From Streptomyces sp. NBC_00569 (lineage in GTDB: Bacteria; Actinomycetota; Actinomycetes; Streptomycetales; Streptomycetaceae), in NCBI RefSeq assembly GCF_036345255.1, contig NZ_CP107783.1, forward strand, positions 3,286,001 to 3,350,000: 64,000 bases of DNA, written 5' to 3'. The notes under the pieces are model-generated. The model did no database searches and had not been told where the DNA came from. It worked only from the letters and a program-made list of their open reading frames with translations. Of the stretch, positions 7,807-18,613 are shown piece after piece (within the stretch, counting starts at the first letter, position 1; each line of letters begins with the position of its first letter). Both the position numbers and the translations under genes were made by a program.

Positions 7807-9936
7807 CTACGAGGTGGTCTGGGCGGAGTGCTGTGCGCGGCTGACGTCGTACACCCCCGCGATGTTGCGCATGGCGCGCATCAGTCCGGGAAGCGTTGCC
7901 GCGTCGGGGAGTTGGAGCGTGTAGGTGTGGCGAACGCGGCCCTGGGCCGGCGGTTCCACGGTCGCCGAGATCACGGCGACGCTCTCCAGGGCGATGGCTT
8001 CGGTGAGATCGGCCAGCAGATGCGGCCGGCTGAACGATTCGGCGATCAGGGAGACCCGGCACTGCCTGGTGTCGCCCCAGTGCACGCCGACCTCGGCGCG
8101 TCCCACGCTCTTCATGCGCGCCACGCCGTGACACTCCGCGCGGTGCACGGTCACGACACCGCCGCGTACGGCGAAGGCGGTCACGGCGTCGGGCGGCACG
8201 GGCGTACAGCAGCCCGCGAGGCGGACCAAGGCGCCCGGCTGGTCCACGACGGCGTTCGCCTCGACGGGGCGGCCCGCGGGCGCGCTCTGAGGCGCCCTGG
8301 GCGCCGACTCCGGGGCGCGCCTGTCCTCGGGCTCGGGCTGGGGGGTGGCCGGGTGGGTCGTGAGCCAGCGCCGGATGGCGATGCGCGCGGCGGGTGTGCG
8401 GGCGTGGTCGAGCCAGTCCCTGGAGGGCTCGGAGGCGGGGTCCTGGCCCATGAGGAGCTGGACGGTGTCCCCGTCGCTCAGGACCGTGCTGAGCGTCGCC
8501 AGCCGGCCGTTGACCCGGGCTCCGATGCAGGCGTGCGCGTCCTCGCCGTACTGGGCGTACGCGGCGTCGACGCAGCTGGCGCCCGCGGGCAGGCCGAGCG
8601 TGCCGCCGTCGGGCCGGAAGACGGTGATCTCGCGGTCCTGGGCGAGGTCTTCGCGCAGCGTCGACCAGAAGGTGTCCGCGTCCGGGGCGGCCTCCTGCCA
8701 GTCGAGAAGGCGGGAGAGCCAGCCGGGCCTGGTCGGGTCGGCGCGCTCCCCCATGCTGTCCGTCTGCTCGTCCGCGGGGGGAGCGTAGGGATTGCCGAGC
8801 GCGACGACTCCGGCCTCGGCGACCTTGTGCATCTGGTGGGTGCGGATGAGGACTTCGGCGACCTCGCCGTCACCGCGCGACACGGCCGTGTGCAGCGACT
8901 GGTACAGGTTGAACTTCGGTACGGCGATGAAGTCCTTGAACTCCGAGACGACGGGCGTGAAGCACGTGTGCAGCTCGCCGAGCACCCCGTAGCAGTCGGC
9001 GTCCTCGCCGACGAGTACCAGCAGGCGCCCGAAGTCCGCTCCGCGCAGCGTTCCGCGCTTGCGTCTCACCCGGTGCACGGAGACGAAGTGCCGTGGCCTG
9101 ATCAGCACTTCGGCCGCGATCCCGGCGTCCTTGAGGACGGCGCGGGCGTCCTCGGCGATCTCCGCGAGGGGATCGTTGTCCCGCGCGTCGTTGGCCGCGA
9201 CGAGCTCGCGGGTCTGCGTGCACTCGTCGGGGTGCAGGATCGCGAAGACGAGATCCTCCAGCTCGGTCTTGAGTGCCTGGACGCCGAGGCGTTCGGCGAG
9301 CGGGATGAGGACGTCCCGGGTGACCTTGGCGATACGCGCCTGTTTCTCGGGGCGCATCACGCCGAGGGTGCGCATGTTGTGCAGCCGGTCGGCGAGTTTG
9401 ATCGACATGACCCGCACGTCGTTGCCGGTGGCGACGAGCATCTTGCGGAAGGTCTCGGGTTCGGCGGCCGCTCCGTAGTCGACCTTTTCGAGCTTGGTCA
9501 CGCCGTCGACGAGATAGGCGACCTCGTCACCGAACTCCGTACGCACCTGATCGAGCGTCACCTCGGTGTCCTCGACGGTGTCGTGGAGGAGTGACGCGGT
9601 CAGTGTCGTCGTCTCGGCGCCCAGCTCGGCGAGGATCAGGGTCACGGCGAGCGGGTGTGTGATGTAGGGCTCGCCGCTCTTGCGCATCTGTCCCCGGTGG
9701 GAGGACTCGGCCAGGACGTACGCCCGGCGCAGCGGCTCCAGGGGCGCTTCCGGGTGGTGGGCGCGGTGGGCCTCGACCACGTGGCCGATCGCGTCGGGCA
9801 GCCGGTTGCCCGCGGTGGGGCCGAGGAGCGCGGCCCAGCCGATGCGGCGCAGGTCGATCCGGGGACGGCCGCGCCGACGGTGCGCGCCCGGTGTGATCGG
9901 GCCCGGCGAAGCGGGATTGGTCGCCTCCGCACTCAT
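7807..9936 (-). CDS. rshA: RelA/SpoT homologue with intact HD hydrolase and atypical synthetase motifs
   Basis: Encodes 709 residues; the ATG at 9936 follows GGAGGTGCTC. From its neighbours (hflX, dapF, miaA) and architecture it corresponds to the second long Rel homologue of Streptomyces, RshA. The domain order is HD hydrolase (LLHDTVEDTE near residue 115), ppGpp synthetase region, TGS and C-terminal ACT. The hydrolase motif is complete. In the synthetase region the acidic residues appear kept (DFGRLLVL and AEVLIRTHQMHKVAEAG), but the canonical RxKxxxSIxxK segment is replaced by VSVHRVRRKRG, and the usual EVQIRT reads EVLIRT. Alarmone degradation is therefore well supported and synthesis is uncertain. 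It reads toward the M1 peptidase gene with a 67-bp gap. Confidence 0.88.
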   Translation of the reverse strand: MSAEATNPASPGPITPGAHRRRGRPRIDLRRIGWAALLGPTAGNRLPDAIGHVVEAHRAHHPEAPLEPLRRAYVLAESSHRGQMRKSGEPYITHPLAVTLILAELGAETTTLTASLLHDTVEDTEVTLDQVRTEFGDEVAYLVDGVTKLEKVDYGAAAEPETFRKMLVATGNDVRVMSIKLADRLHNMRTLGVMRPEKQARIAKVTRDVLIPLAERLGVQALKTELEDLVFAILHPDECTQTRELVAANDARDNDPLAEIAEDARAVLKDAGIAAEVLIRPRHFVSVHRVRRKRGTLRGADFGRLLVLVGEDADCYGVLGELHTCFTPVVSEFKDFIAVPKFNLYQSLHTAVSRGDGEVAEVLIRTHQMHKVAEAGVVALGNPYAPPADEQTDSMGERADPTRPGWLSRLLDWQEAAPDADTFWSTLREDLAQDREITVFRPDGGTLGLPAGASCVDAAYAQYGEDAHACIGARVNGRLATLSTVLSDGDTVQLLMGQDPASEPSRDWLDHARTPAARIAIRRWLTTHPATPQPEPEDRRAPESAPRAPQSAPAGRPVEANAVVDQPGALVRLAGCCTPVPPDAVTAFAVRGGVVTVHRAECHGVARMKSVGRAEVGVHWGDTRQCRVSLIAESFSRPHLLADLTEAIALESVAVISATVEPPAQGRVRHTYTLQLPDAATLPGLMRAMRNIAGVYDVSRAQHSAQTTS

Positions 9937-10072
9937 GAGCACCTCCGGCTGCGTCGACCGGCGGCGGTCTGCGGGTTCCCGCCCGGGCCGGTGCTTGATG
10001 CTACCGAGCCCATCACGTGGAGCAGTCCCCCTCTCGCCCAGCGTGAAACGGATCACCCATTCGAGCGAACGT

Positions 10073-10951
10073 TCAGGGGTTTACGGTTTCGAGACCCGCC
10101 AGCCAGTCCGTGTCGATCTCTCCCTCGGCGACGATCACCGCTGGTCCCGTCATCTCGATCTCCCCGTCGGCCCGCTCCGTGATCACGAGCCGTCCGCCGG
10201 GCAGGTCCACGGCGTACGTCACGGGCGATCCGGTGACCGCCGGGTCCAGGCCGTCCCTGCGGGCCGCCGCGACGGCCACGGCGCACGCGCCCGTGCCGCA
10301 CGAGCGGGTCTCGCCCACGCCGCGCTCGTGGACCCGCATGGCGACGTGGCGGGGGCCGCGGTCGACGACGAATTCGACGTTCACCCCGTCCGGGTAGGCC
10401 GTGGCCGGGGAGAAGGGCGGCGCGGTGAAGAGGTTGCCGGCCTGGGAGAGGTCGTCCACGAAGGCGACGGCGTGGGGGTTCCCCATGTTCACGTTGCGCG
10501 CGGACCAGCTGTGGTCGGCGACGCTGACGGTGACATCCCCTTCGGGGAGGACGGCCTTGCCCATGCCGACCGTGATGTCGCCCTCCTTGTCGATGTGCAC
10601 GCTCTTCACGCCTCCGCGCGTGGCCACCGCGAGGTCGCCCTCGCCGACATGACCGGCGCGCTGGAGGTAGTGGGCGAACACCCGCACGCCGTTGCCGCAC
10701 ATCTCGGCGATCGAGCCGTCGCCGTTGCGGTAGTCCATGAACCACTCGGCCTCGGAAGCCAGGTGCCGCGCGTCGGGGTGGGCTGCGGAGCGCACCACGT
10801 GCAGCAGGCCGTCGCCGCCGATTCCGGCGCGGCGGTCGCACAGGGCTGCGACGGCCGCCGGGGGCAGCTCCAGGGCGTTCTCCGGGTCGGGGACGATCAC
10901 GAAGTCGTTCTCGGTCCCGTGCCCCTTGAGGAAGGCGATCCGCGTGCTCAT
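10073..10951 (-). CDS. dapF: Diaminopimelate epimerase DapF
   Basis: Encodes 292 residues. DapF interconverts LL- and meso-diaminopimelate by two-base catalysis, supplying lysine and peptidoglycan precursors in the cytoplasm. Both catalytic cysteines are present: the first in MCGNGVRV near residue 90 and the second in GETRSCGTGACAV near residue 215. The N terminus (FLKGHGTENDFVIV) is typical of the family. The second cysteine of the usual CGNGxRC motif is valine here, but that position is not catalytic. It is part of a leftward run with miaA and a membrane protein upstream and the Rel homologue downstream. Confidence 0.96.
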   Translation of the reverse strand: MSTRIAFLKGHGTENDFVIVPDPENALELPPAAVAALCDRRAGIGGDGLLHVVRSAAHPDARHLASEAEWFMDYRNGDGSIAEMCGNGVRVFAHYLQRAGHVGEGDLAVATRGGVKSVHIDKEGDITVGMGKAVLPEGDVTVSVADHSWSARNVNMGNPHAVAFVDDLSQAGNLFTAPPFSPATAYPDGVNVEFVVDRGPRHVAMRVHERGVGETRSCGTGACAVAVAAARRDGLDPAVTGSPVTYAVDLPGGRLVITERADGEIEMTGPAVIVAEGEIDTDWLAGLETVNP

Positions 10952-11006
10952 TCCTCGATCGTACGGGGTGACGCCGGCGCCCCGTCGGGACGGCCCGGTA
11001 CGTGGA

Positions 11007-11480
11007 CTACCGAAGGCGGGCGACGCGCCACACGGCGAGGACGGCGACGGCGGCGACCACGACCGCGTACGCGCCGACGACCCGCCAGTCCGGGCGCCGG
11101 CCCGATCCGCGGGCCGGGAAGCCGGGCCAGGTGTAGCCGACGCGGCGCGCGGCCATCATTCCCCAGCCTGCGGCGCAGGAGCTGATCAGCAGCCCCAGCA
11201 TGGCCACGACGGCCCCGCCGTCCCCGAACTCGAAGAAGAGCGGGAACGCGAACATCAGGGAGCCGATCGCGGAGAGGATCACGATGGGCGCGAGCTGCCA
11301 CAGGCGCAGGCGGCGCTGCGGGCGCAGCTCCACCTCGACCTCGGCGCCCCCGGCCTGCGATGCGAGCTCCTCGGCCGTGGGGCCGTCGGCGATCACACCG
11401 TCCGGGATCGCGTCCGGTCCGTCAGGGCTCAGCTGTTCCCCGCCGGGTGCGGTGTCACGAGGGCCGGCCTCCATCGCCAC
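11007..11480 (-). CDS. Small membrane protein of unknown function
   Basis: About 157 residues from a GTG at 11480, chosen because GGGAGG lies just upstream. A GTG at 11531 (174 residues) or an ATG at 11474 are alternatives. The first 60 residues are acidic and polar. Three hydrophobic segments follow: LAPIVILSAIGSLMFAFPLF, VVAMLGLLISSCAAGWGMMA and VVGAYAVVVAAVAVLAVW. No enzymatic motif is visible. Its position between miaA and dapF is the usual one in Streptomyces, where it is an uncharacterised conserved membrane protein. Confidence 0.72.
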   Translation of the reverse strand: MAMEAGPRDTAPGGEQLSPDGPDAIPDGVIADGPTAEELASQAGGAEVEVELRPQRRLRLWQLAPIVILSAIGSLMFAFPLFFEFGDGGAVVAMLGLLISSCAAGWGMMAARRVGYTWPGFPARGSGRRPDWRVVGAYAVVVAAVAVLAVWRVARLR

Positions 11481-11581
11481 GCGCCCTCCCACTTCGGACT
11501 CCACTGGTCGATCGATGGTCGATGATGGCACGCTCCCAGGGGCCGCGATGACGGCCGGAGCGTCCCGATGCCATCACGTGA

Positions 11582-12520
11582 TCAGGCTGTGACCGGTCGT
11601 TCGATCAACGTCATTGCCCGGGCCGGGAGTTCCCCGCGTGCGTCCGCCGCGCCGCTGAGCCAGTGGACGCGCGGGTCGCGCCGGAACCAGGAGTCCTGAC
11701 GGCGCGCGAAGCGCTTGGTGGCGCGGACGGTCTCGGCGCGCGCCTCGTCCTCGGTGCACTCCCCCGCCAGCGCGGCGAGCACCTGCTGGTAGCCGAGCGC
11801 GCGCGACGCCGTACGCCCCTCCCGCAGGCCGCGCGCCTCCAGGGTGCGCACCTCGTCCACGAGCCCGGCGTCCCACATGCGGTCGACGCGGGTCGCGATG
11901 CGCTCGTCGAGTTCGGGGCGCGCCACGTCGACGCCGATCTGGACGGTGTCGTAGACGGACTCGTGTCCGGGCAGGTTGGCCGTGAAGGGCTTGCCCGTGA
12001 TCTCGATGACCTCGAGGGCGCGGACGATGCGCCTGCCGTTGCTCGGCAGGATCGCCTGGGCGGCCCCCGGGTCGGAGACCGCGAGGCGGGCGTGCAGGGC
12101 GCCGGAGCCGCGCAGGGCGAGCTCCTCCTCCAGGCGGGCGCGCACCTCGGGGTCGGTGCCCGGGAACTCCAGGTGGTCCACCGCTCCGCGGACGTAGAGG
12201 CCGGAGCCGCCGACCAGGACGGGCCAGCGTCCCTCGGCGAGCAGCCGGTCGATCTCGGCGCGGGCGAGCTTCTGGTACTCCGCGACGCTGGCCGCCTCGG
12301 TGACGTCCCAGATGTCCAGGAGGTGGTGCGGGATGCCGCCGCGCTCCTCGGGCGTCAGTTTGGCGGTGCCGATATCCATCCCCCGGTAGAGCTGCATGGA
12401 GTCGGCGTTGACGACCTCGCCGCCGAGTTCTCTGGCGAGAAAAACGCCCAGATCGGACTTTCCGGCCGCAGTGGGTCCGACGACGGCGATGACCCGCGGA
12501 GCGGGAGCTGCACTACTCAC
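11582..12520 (-). CDS. miaA: tRNA dimethylallyltransferase MiaA
   Basis: Encodes 312 residues from a GTG at 12520. MiaA transfers a dimethylallyl group to A37 of tRNAs that read codons starting with U; MiaB (14103) then methylthiolates the product. The P-loop is GPTAAGKSDL at the N terminus, followed by NADSMQLYRGMDIGTAK, GGSGLYVRGAVD and the NGRRIVRALEV substrate channel segment. An open frame continues far upstream but has no family similarity, so the GTG just before the P-loop is the sensible start. Length is normal for the family. Confidence 0.95.
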   Translation of the reverse strand: MSSAAPAPRVIAVVGPTAAGKSDLGVFLARELGGEVVNADSMQLYRGMDIGTAKLTPEERGGIPHHLLDIWDVTEAASVAEYQKLARAEIDRLLAEGRWPVLVGGSGLYVRGAVDHLEFPGTDPEVRARLEEELALRGSGALHARLAVSDPGAAQAILPSNGRRIVRALEVIEITGKPFTANLPGHESVYDTVQIGVDVARPELDERIATRVDRMWDAGLVDEVRTLEARGLREGRTASRALGYQQVLAALAGECTEDEARAETVRATKRFARRQDSWFRRDPRVHWLSGAADARGELPARAMTLIERPVTA

Positions 12521-12701
12521 CGCCCCAGTCTCGCAAACCTCGGCACCTGTTCCCGAACGAGCTACGTGACGCCACAGGTCCGGGGTCGTTCCCAGTTGCG
12601 AGGTCCCGACCGCCGGTTTCGAGCGCCTCAGACCGGGGCGACGCAATCGGACGCACCGGCGACGCGGGATTTCGCCCGCACGAGTAACGTATGGAGTTGA
12701 A

Positions 12702-12998
12702 ATGGGTGTTTTTACCAGGTTTCGCCGGAAGTCGAAGGACACGGAGGCGGCGTCAACCGTCGAGGCGCAGGCCGCCACTCTGACGGCCGAACCCGAGGCG
12801 GAGGGCTCCTCCCCCGAGACCTCCGGGACTTCCGAGACCGCCGACACCTCAGCTGCCGCCGACACCACGGCGCCGGAGGAGTCCACGGAAGCTGCCGTCA
12901 CCCCCGAGCCCGCCGCGGCGGAGCCCGTGGAGATTCCCAAGCAGCAGTCCGCGGAGGAGGCCGCCGACAACGGGGCCGGTGACAGCGCCCGTAAGTAG
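12702..12998 (+). CDS. Small acidic disordered protein of unknown function
   Basis: Encodes 98 residues. GGAG lies five bases before the ATG. After a short basic N terminus (MGVFTRFRRKSKD) the chain is almost entirely Ala, Glu, Thr, Ser and Pro, consistent with intrinsic disorder. No motif suggests a function. It lies 23 bp upstream of another small gene in the same direction and opposite miaA, so the two probably share a promoter. Homologues occur at this place in Streptomyces; some automatic annotations call them gliding motility proteins, without evidence visible here. Confidence 0.6.
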   Translation: MGVFTRFRRKSKDTEAASTVEAQAATLTAEPEAEGSSPETSGTSETADTSAAADTTAPEESTEAAVTPEPAAAEPVEIPKQQSAEEAADNGAGDSARK

Positions 12999-13021
12999 TA
13001 CCCGCGAGTGAAGGTGAACCC

Positions 13022-13261
13022 ATGGGCATCCTGGACACGCTGAAAGCCAAGCTCAACAAGGACAAGGCCTCGGACCTCGCGCGCCAGCACGGGGACAAGA
13101 TCGACCAGGGTCTGGACAAGGCCGGGAAGACGGCCGACGGGAAGACCCAGGGCAAGTACAGCGACCAGATCCAGACAGGCACGAGCAAGGCCAAGGACGC
13201 TATGGACCGCTTCGGGGGTCAGGACAAGGGTGGCGGCACACCGCCACCTCCCGCCTCCTGA
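13022..13261 (+). CDS. Antitoxin-family small protein (MT0933-like)
   Basis: Encodes 79 residues; GAAGGTGAACCC precedes the ATG. The sequence MGILDTLKAKLNKDKASDLA, followed by a QHGDKIDQGLDKAGKTADGKT segment (broken here only by counting), matches the small lysine-rich, helical actinobacterial proteins annotated as MT0933-type antitoxins. No cognate toxin gene is adjacent, so the antitoxin label is by family only. A glycine/proline tail ends the protein. It is followed by a strong bidirectional terminator. Confidence 0.7.
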   Translation: MGILDTLKAKLNKDKASDLARQHGDKIDQGLDKAGKTADGKTQGKYSDQIQTGTSKAKDAMDRFGGQDKGGGTPPPPAS

Positions 13262-13285
13262 GGCGCGCGGTACCAGCACACTGCG

Positions 13286-13321
13286 GACGGCCGCGGAGCC
13301 CAGTGCGGCTCCGCGGCCGTC
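13286..13321. terminator. Bidirectional terminator
   Basis: A 15-bp perfect stem (13286-13300 with 13307-13321) with a 6-nt loop lies between the convergent small antitoxin-like gene and the dioxygenase-like gene. Confidence 0.88.
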
Positions 13322-13344
13322 GCCGTTCGGGCGCAGCCGCTCGG

Positions 13345-14055
13345 CTACGACCAGTGAGCGACGAAATAGCCCACTCCGTAGGGAGCGCCCTCGTACAGGA
13401 GACGCCAATCACCGTCCTCTTCGAAGGCTGCGGTGAGGATCTGCCACGGGGCGCGGCCGGAGATCTTGAGTTCGCGGGCGAGGTCCTCGTCGAGGTTCGC
13501 GAAGAAGCCTTCGGGGTCGCCGTTGGCCAGGGCCTGCGCGATCGACGTGTCGACCCCCTCGGCACGCTCGTCCAGATAGCCGGGCGCCTTCACGCTGCGG
13601 CAGGCCGTCCCGTCGCCCATCAGCAGGAATCCCACGCGCTCGGCCCATCCACCGAGGTGGACGCCGTCCTCGCCATTGGCCGGCCAGGACCTGCCGCCCT
13701 CCACCTCGTAGCCCGCCACAGGGCCGGTCCACCCGGCCCTCTCGAGCAGCCAGGCGCCCACCGTGAGGGACAGGGGCAGCCGGTGCGCCGACACCTCGGC
13801 TCCCTCGGGAGCCGCGCCGAGGCGCACCTCGCAGTCCACACCGAACGGCTGGAAACCGCCCCTGGCACCCTGCTTGTGCGTACGGGTCACCGGCCCCTCG
13901 CCGACGACCACGATGAGGTCGGGCCGGGCGGCCAGGACCGTGCGGACGGCCTCGTCACAGGCCGCGCGCACGGCGTCCAGCTCGGGGGCCGCACCCGCGG
14001 CGACCTCGGGTACGAGCAGGGGCGGGCAGGGGCAGACGGCGGCGGTGACAAGCAT
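13345..14055 (-). CDS. Class III extradiol dioxygenase subunit B-like protein
   Basis: Encodes 236 residues. The N terminus (MLVTAAVCPCPPLLVPEVA) and the segments LIVVVGEGPVT, GFLLMGDGTA and ISGRAPWQIL match the uncharacterised LigB-like family found next to miaB in actinomycetes. LigB enzymes cleave catechol rings with iron, but the usual N-terminal iron-binding histidines are not evident in this sequence, so a ring-cleavage role is doubtful. It is transcribed leftward 47 bp downstream of miaB and probably with it. Confidence 0.75.
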   Translation of the reverse strand: MLVTAAVCPCPPLLVPEVAAGAAPELDAVRAACDEAVRTVLAARPDLIVVVGEGPVTRTHKQGARGGFQPFGVDCEVRLGAAPEGAEVSAHRLPLSLTVGAWLLERAGWTGPVAGYEVEGGRSWPANGEDGVHLGGWAERVGFLLMGDGTACRSVKAPGYLDERAEGVDTSIAQALANGDPEGFFANLDEDLARELKISGRAPWQILTAAFEEDGDWRLLYEGAPYGVGYFVAHWS

Positions 14056-14102
14056 GATCGGCAGCCTACTGCGCCTCGTGCGGCCCCCAGCGAGTGGTTC
14101 CG

Positions 14103-15623
14103 TCAGTTGACGGCGCAGCCGCCCGTGGCCGCCGGCAGCGGGGCCGGGACGCCCACCGAGGGCAGGCCGAGCATGACGCCCTGCTTCTGGTCGGGCTCCG
14201 CGTTCCGCTTCTCCCAGGCGTCACCCGCGCGCGTGCGGCGCACCTCGAGGACGTCGCCCTCGGCGAGCAGGTGGTGCGGGGCCGCGTAGGTGATCTCGAC
14301 GGTGACCACGTCACCGGGGCGCACCTCGGTGCCGGGCTTGGTGAAGTGCACCAGGCGGTTGTCGGGGGCGCGGCCGGACAAGCGGTGCGTGGCACCGTCC
14401 TTGCGGCCCTCGCCCTCGGCGACCATCAGTTCCAGGGTGCGGCCGACCTGCTTCTTGTTCTCGTCCCAGGAGATCTCCTCCTGGAGTTCGACCAGGCGCA
14501 TGTAGCGCTCCTGGACGACCTCCTTGGGGATCTGGCCCTCCATGGTCGCGGCCGGGGTCCCGGGCCGCTTGGAGTACTGGAACGTGAAGGCGTTCGCGAA
14601 GCGGGCCTCGCGGACCGCGTGCATCGTCTGCTCGAAGTCCTCCTCGGTCTCGCCGGGGAAGCCCACGATGATGTCCGTGGAGATGGCGGCGTGCGGGATC
14701 GCGGCGCGCACCTTCTCGATGATCCCGAGGTAGCGCTCCTGCCGGTAGGACCGGCGCATCGCCTTCAGGACGGTGTCCGACCCGGACTGCATCGGCATGT
14801 GCAGCTGGGGCATCACGTTCGGCGTCTCGGCCATGGCGGCGATCACGTCGTCGGTGAAGTCGCGCGGGTGCGGGGACGTGAAGCGCACCCGCTCCAGGCC
14901 CTCGATCTTCCCGCAGGCGCGCAGCAGCTTGCTGAAGGCCTCGCGGTCACCGATGTCCGAGCCGTACGCGTTCACGTTCTGGCCGAGCAGTGTGATCTCG
15001 CTGACGCCCTCGCCGACGAGCGCCTCGATCTCGGCGAGGATGTCGCCGGTCCTGCGGTCCTTCTCCTTGCCGCGCAGGGCGGGCACGATGCAGAAGGTGC
15101 AGGTGTTGTTGCAGCCGACGGAGATGGAGACCCAGGCCGCGTACGCGCTCTCGCGGCGGGTCGGCAGCGTGGAGGGGAACGCCTCCAGGGACTCGGCGAT
15201 CTCGATCTGCGCCTCCTCCTGGATGCGGGCGCGCTCCAGGAGGACGGGCAGCTTGCCGATGTTGTGCGTGCCGAAGACGACGTCCACCCAGGGCGCCTTC
15301 TTGACGATGGTGTCGCGGTCCTTCTGGGCGAGGCAGCCGCCGACGGCGATCTGCATGCCGGGCCGCTTCGTCTTCATCGGCGCCAGGCGGCCGAGATTGC
15401 CGTACAGCTTGTTGTCCGCGTTCTCGCGGACGGCGCACGTGTTGAAGACGACGACGTCGGCGTCGCCGTCGGCGCCCTCGGGCGCACGGACGTATCCGGC
15501 GTCCTCAAGGAGGCCGGAGAGCCGCTCGGAGTCGTGGACGTTCATCTGGCACCCGTAGGTGCGCACCTCGTACGTCTTGAATTGTTGAACGTCCACTGCC
15601 TGACTCCGGTCGCTGCTGGTCAT
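14103..15623 (-). CDS. miaB: tRNA-2-methylthio-N6-dimethylallyladenosine synthase MiaB
   Basis: Encodes 506 residues; GGAGTGC precedes the ATG. MiaB is a radical-SAM methylthiotransferase that adds a methylthio group to i6A37 made by MiaA. The N-terminal UPF0004 domain has its cluster cysteines in [21 protein letters not shown] and VGGCLAQ. The radical-SAM cluster motif is CNNTCTFC near residue 170. A TRAM RNA-binding domain lies near the C terminus. It is the last core gene before the accessory cluster begins. Confidence 0.96.
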   Translation of the reverse strand: MTSSDRSQAVDVQQFKTYEVRTYGCQMNVHDSERLSGLLEDAGYVRAPEGADGDADVVVFNTCAVRENADNKLYGNLGRLAPMKTKRPGMQIAVGGCLAQKDRDTIVKKAPWVDVVFGTHNIGKLPVLLERARIQEEAQIEIAESLEAFPSTLPTRRESAYAAWVSISVGCNNTCTFCIVPALRGKEKDRRTGDILAEIEALVGEGVSEITLLGQNVNAYGSDIGDREAFSKLLRACGKIEGLERVRFTSPHPRDFTDDVIAAMAETPNVMPQLHMPMQSGSDTVLKAMRRSYRQERYLGIIEKVRAAIPHAAISTDIIVGFPGETEEDFEQTMHAVREARFANAFTFQYSKRPGTPAATMEGQIPKEVVQERYMRLVELQEEISWDENKKQVGRTLELMVAEGEGRKDGATHRLSGRAPDNRLVHFTKPGTEVRPGDVVTVEITYAAPHHLLAEGDVLEVRRTRAGDAWEKRNAEPDQKQGVMLGLPSVGVPAPLPAATGGCAVN

Positions 15624-15636
15624 GCACTCCAGGGTA

Positions 15637-15669
15637 GGCGGTGCCGGGAGCCCCTCTGCTCCCGCCGCC
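15637..15669 (-). terminator. Bulged hairpin between korB and miaB
   Basis: GGCGG/CCGCC and CGGGAG/CTCCCG pair around an 8-nt loop, with a 3-nt bulge. It sits in the 58-bp gap between korB and miaB and may separate the polyketide operon from the tRNA-modification genes. Confidence 0.4.
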
Positions 15670-15681
15670 GGACCCCGGGAC

Positions 15682-16756
<1,075 letters not shown>

Positions 16757-16764
<8 letters not shown>

Positions 16765-18613
16765 GGATGGCCTCCTTGAGAGCGGTGGCGAGCTGCTCAG
16801 CCTTGAACGGCATGCCGTTGACCTGGTTGTAGGAGCGGGCGTCCACCAGATACCGGGCCCGGACGAGGGTGGCGAGCTGGCCGAGGTTCATCTCGGGGAT
16901 CACCACCTTGTCGTAACGCTCCAGGACCTCGCCCAGATTGCGCGGGAACGGGTTCAGGTGCCGCAGATGAGCCTGCGCGATGCGCTCACCCGCCGCCCGC
17001 AGCCGCCGCACCGCCGCGGTGATCGGCCCATACGTCGAACCCCACCCCAGCACCAGGGTGTTGGCATCACCCGACAGGTCATCGACCTCCAGGTCAGGGA
17101 CCTCGATACCGTCGATCTTGGCCTGCCGGGTGCGGACCATGAACTCGTGGTTGGCCGGATCGTAGGAAATGTTGCCCGTGCCGTCCTGCTTCTCGATCCC
17201 GCCGATCCGGTGCTCGAGCCCCGGCGTGCCCGGAACCGCCCACGGGCGGGCCAGTGTCTTCGCGTCCCGCTTGTACGGCCAGAACACCTCCGTACCGTCC
17301 GCCTCCGTATGATTGGGCCCCGACGCGAACTGGGTACGCAGGTCCGGGAGTTGATCGATCTCCGGGATACGCCACGGCTCCGACCCGTTCGCCAGATAAC
17401 CGTCCGACAGAAGGAACACCGGGGTGCGGTAGGTGATGGCGATGCGGGCCGCCTCGATCGCCGCGTCGAAACAGTCCGCCGGCGTGCGCGGCGCCACCAC
17501 CGGGACCGGCGCCTCACCATTACGCCCGTACATCGCCTGCAGCAGGTCCGCCTGCTCCGTCTTCGTCGGCAGACCCGTCGAGGGGCCACCCCGCTGGATG
17601 TCCACCACCAGCAACGGCAGTTCGAGAGAGACCGCCAGGCCGATCGTCTCCGACTTCAGCGCCACACCGGGACCCGACGTCGTCGTGACCGCCAGGGAGC
17701 CGCCGAACGCCGCACCCAGCGCCGCGCCGATCCCCGCGATCTCGTCCTCCGCCTGGAACGTGCGCACACCGAAATTCTTGTGCTTCGACAACTCGTGCAG
17801 AATGTCCGAAGCCGGCGTGATCGGATACGAACCCAGATACAACGGCAGATCCGCCTGCCTCGACGCCGCGATCAACCCGTAGGACAAAGCCAGATTCCCC
17901 GAGATATTGCGGTACGTGCCGGTCGGGAACGCCGACGCGGCCGGCGCGACCTCGTAGGAGACCGCGAAGTCCTCCGTCGTCTCACCGAAATTCCAGCCCG
18001 CACGAAAAGCCGCGATGTTCGCCTCCGCGATCTGCGGCCTCTTCGCGAACTTCGACCTCAAAAACCTCTCCGTGCCCTCGGTCGGACGGTGATACATCCA
18101 CGACAGCAGACCCAGCGCGAACATGTTCTTCGAACGCCCCGCGTCCTTGCGCGACAGCTCGAACTCCTTGAGCGCCTGAACCGTCAACGTCGTCAACGGC
18201 ACCGGATGCACCTGATAGCCGTCCAGCGAACCGTCCTCCAGCGGAGACGCCCCGTAACCGACCTTCTGCATCGCCCGCTTGGTGAACTCGTCCGTGTTGA
18301 CGATGATCTCCGCACCACGCGGCACATCCGCGATATTCGCCTTCAACGCCGCCGGATTCATCGCCACCAGCACATTCGGCGCGTCCCCCGGCGTGAGGAT
18401 GTCATGGTCCGCGAAATGCAACTGGAACGAAGAAACGCCCGGCAGTGTCCCCGCGGGCGCCCTGATCTCAGCCGGAAAGTTCGGCAGCGTCGACAGATCA
18501 TTCCCGAACGACGCCGTCTCCGAAGTGAACCGGTCACCCGTCAGCTGCATACCATCACCCGAATCACCCGCAAACCGGATGATCACCCGATCCAGACGGA
18601 GAATCGCTTTCAC
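16757..18613 (-). CDS. korA: 2-Oxoacid:ferredoxin oxidoreductase alpha subunit
   Basis: Encodes 618 residues from a GTG at 18613. It is the fused gamma-alpha type: the N-terminal gamma domain begins VIIRFAGDSGDGMQLTGDRF and the alpha domain contains YPITPASDILHELSK and QAEDEIAGIGAALGA. The GTG overlaps the TGA of the DUF6059-like gene (GTGA), which supports this start over longer open-frame extensions and ties korAB to the polyketide operon. Comparable korAB pairs occur in the Streptomyces coelicolor coelimycin cluster. With korB it could turn 2-oxobutyrate or a branched 2-oxoacid into the matching acyl-CoA (inference). Confidence 0.92.

Noticed and set aside
7600..9594. A 664-codon open frame on the plus strand across the Rel and M1 peptidase genes
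   Set aside because: It is an antisense reading of rshA and the peptidase gene in GC-rich DNA. It has no ribosome binding site and its composition is a low-complexity Arg/Gly/Val mix.
12702..13261. A toxin-antitoxin module made of the two small genes
   Set aside because: The second protein resembles an antitoxin family, but the first is a disordered acidic protein with no toxin fold, so no pair can be claimed.
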